Shown piece after piece: positions 7,305 through 8,380 of a DNA stretch of 8,380 nt. The stretch is from the NCBI GenBank assembly GCA_002394185.1, contig DGTB01000055.1, forward strand, positions 1 through 8,380. The letters run 5' to 3'. Source of the stretch: Bacteroidales bacterium UBA4347. GTDB taxonomy: Bacteria > Bacteroidota > Bacteroidia > Bacteroidales > P3. Position numbers and translations under genes: made by a program. Every line of letters begins with the position of its first letter. The stretch's first letter is position 1. The notes under the pieces were generated by a model. That model saw only the letters and a list, made by a program, of their open reading frames with translations, ran no database searches and was not told where the DNA came from.

Positions 7305-8270
7305 ATGAAAGCTTTACGCAAAATGCTGATGGCCTTCGTTGCCATCGCGACCCTGGGCCTCACCGTGGCCTGCGAAAAAGACAACAGCGAGCCCGCCAGC
7401 GGCAACACCGACGGCAACATCGTCGGCACATGGAAGGTGGACCGCCTCACCCTCAACGGCATGGCCATGAACACCGACAGCCTCAACATCGCCATCCTCG
7501 TCAACAGCGACGGCACCGGCGTAGTCTCGCGTCCCGACGCCACCCTCTCCTTCGGCTGGAGCCAGAACGGAACCACCCTGACCATCACCCCGACGGCCTT
7601 CGGCAGCTCGTTCGACTACACCATCACCCTCCTCACCGACACCGAGGCCAGCATCACCGGCACCGTGGTTCCCGGCACCGACATCCAGGGCGATGTGACT
7701 GTCCACATGGTTCGCATCGACAACCCCGGCGATGACCCCGACCCCAACCCCGGCGACGACCCCGACCCCAATCCCGGTGACGACCCCGACCCCAACCCCG
7801 GCGACACCACTGCCACCACCTTCCCCGCTGGCACCAACTGGACCTACAACTACACCACGGAGTCTTTCAACGTTGAATACCAGGGCATGACCGTTCCCGC
7901 CAGCGTCCAGCTGACCATGAACCTCGCCTTCGACGCCGGAGGCCAGAACGGCACCCTCGAGATGAACGGCACTCCCATCGTCACTCTCCCCTACGTGGGA
8001 GCCATGCCCCTCACCGACTATGCCGTCAGCGAGAACGCCAGCTTCACCTACACCTACGACGCTGCCACCGCCACCGGCATTGCCAACGGCCATCTGCCCG
8101 GCACCGCCAGCGAGCAGGTCCCCTTCAGCTACAACTCGTCCACCAACACCATCGAGCTGACGCTGCCCTCCGACATCTGGAACTCCCTTGCCGCCAACAT
8201 TCCCGAAGGCGTCAACTTCCCCATCAGCAGCCTCCCCACCACCATCGTGTTCACCCGCGTGAACAACTAA
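7305..8270 (+). CDS. Two-domain surface lipoprotein with lipocalin-like modules joined by a DPNPGD repeat linker
   Basis: This 321-residue protein begins with a lipoprotein signal peptide whose lipobox is LTVAC (C23), followed by EKDNSE; acidic residues just after the cysteine resemble the Bacteroidetes signal that sends lipoproteins to the cell surface. Domain 1 (about 38-137) opens with IVGTWKV (G41, W43), the G-x-W start common in lipocalin-like domains, and is all beta-strand by appearance. Residues 142-165 are three exact copies of GDDPDPNP, a rigid Asp/Pro linker. Domain 2 (about 172-321) opens FPAGTNWTYNY and contains FTYTYDA, resembling the body of the broken lipoprotein just upstream; the two genes also share nearly the same DNA in the signal peptide. 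Function is unknown; binding of a hydrophobic or glycan ligand at the surface is only a guess. The ATG is preceded by an A-rich leader. A strong terminator follows 28 nt after the stop codon. Confidence 0.88.
   Translation: MKALRKMLMAFVAIATLGLTVACEKDNSEPASGNTDGNIVGTWKVDRLTLNGMAMNTDSLNIAILVNSDGTGVVSRPDATLSFGWSQNGTTLTITPTAFGSSFDYTITLLTDTEASITGTVVPGTDIQGDVTVHMVRIDNPGDDPDPNPGDDPDPNPGDDPDPNPGDTTATTFPAGTNWTYNYTTESFNVEYQGMTVPASVQLTMNLAFDAGGQNGTLEMNGTPIVTLPYVGAMPLTDYAVSENASFTYTYDAATATGIANGHLPGTASEQVPFSYNSSTNTIELTLPSDIWNSLAANIPEGVNFPISSLPTTIVFTRVNN
7728..7799 (+). repeat. Three tandem 24-bp repeats encoding GDDPDPNP
   Basis: Units at 7728-7751, 7752-7775 and 7776-7799 each encode the same eight residues and differ only at synonymous third bases (GAT/GAC, AAC/AAT, GGC/GGT). 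A partial fourth unit (GD) follows. As the unit is a multiple of three, gain or loss of copies would change linker length without breaking the reading frame. Confidence 0.9.
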
Positions 8271-8298
8271 CGACGAATCTTCACTCAATATGTTTGTT

Positions 8299-8331
8299 CA
8301 ACCGCCGCAGCTTCAACAACTGCGGCGGTTG
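8299..8331 (+). terminator. Rho-independent terminator after the lipoprotein gene
   Basis: CAACCGCCGCAG (8299-8310) pairs perfectly with CTGCGGCGGTTG (8320-8331), a 12-bp GC-rich stem with the 9-nt loop CTTCAACAA, followed by CTTTT (8332-8336). It begins 28 nt after the stop codon at 8270 and is the only strong hairpin terminator seen in the window. Confidence 0.82.
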
Positions 8332-8336
8332 CTTTT

Positions 8337-8380
8337 CCCCCTGCCACCCCCTTTCCTTCCCCCTTTTCCCACCCCTGCCC
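8337..8380. other. C-run tract with G-quadruplex potential on the minus strand
   Basis: After the terminator the plus strand is almost pure pyrimidine up to the window edge, with C runs at 8337-8341, 8347-8351, 8359-8363, 8368-8370, 8372-8375 and 8378-8380. The four rightmost runs are separated by 4, 1 and 2 nt, which fits the standard four-run G-quadruplex pattern on the minus strand. No gene is visible here. Confidence 0.55.

Noticed and set aside
7314..8288. 324-codon minus-strand frame opposite the two-domain lipoprotein
   Set aside because: Gly/Val-rich shadow including the reversed repeat linker; the plus-strand frame has a proper lipoprotein signal, domains and a terminator.

Overview
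The window looks like a chromosomal segment of a Bacteroidota bacterium, probably order Bacteroidales. Several independent signs agree. Two perfect or near-perfect Bacteroidetes promoters (TTTG, 20-21 nt, TAnnTTTG) sit upstream of genes. Start codons are preceded by A-rich leaders without a Shine-Dalgarno GGAGG. YidC has the long N-terminal periplasmic domain form with a Bacteroidales-like N-terminus. There is a BspA-like leucine-rich-repeat protein that ends in a type IX secretion sorting domain, and there are lipoproteins with acidic residues just after the lipid-bearing cysteine. Coding DNA is GC-rich with a strong preference for C-ending codons, while intergenic DNA is AT-rich. No rRNA, tRNA, CRISPR, insertion sequence or phage gene was seen.

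Left part, minus strand (1-1900): an MBL-fold (beta-CASP type) metallohydrolase that runs off the left edge and has its own promoter, preceded by a secreted LRR/InlB-repeat/T9SS protein. A 182-nt AT-rich divergent region (1901-2082) separates these from the plus-strand genes. It holds the yidC promoter, a perfect 8-bp inverted repeat at the predicted transcription start, and short repeated ATTGTAA boxes.

Right part, plus strand (2083-8270): yidC (membrane protein insertase), nhaD (Na+/H+ antiporter), a membrane-anchored protein with a possible lysozyme/transglycosylase-like domain that overlaps nhaD by 22 nt, a small lipoprotein gene broken by an apparent 1-nt deletion, and a larger two-domain lipoprotein. 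A strong hairpin terminator lies at 8299-8331. The only convincing promoter and the only convincing terminator bracket all five genes, so they could form one envelope-oriented transcription unit: protein insertion, ion homeostasis, possible wall processing and surface lipoproteins. That grouping is inferred.

The points most worth a second look are the frameshift inside the acidic export signal of the small lipoprotein, the unassigned protein at 5422-6735 coupled to nhaD, the inverted repeat at the yidC transcript start, and the G-run tract after the terminator. I see no clear evidence of a wholly new multi-gene system.
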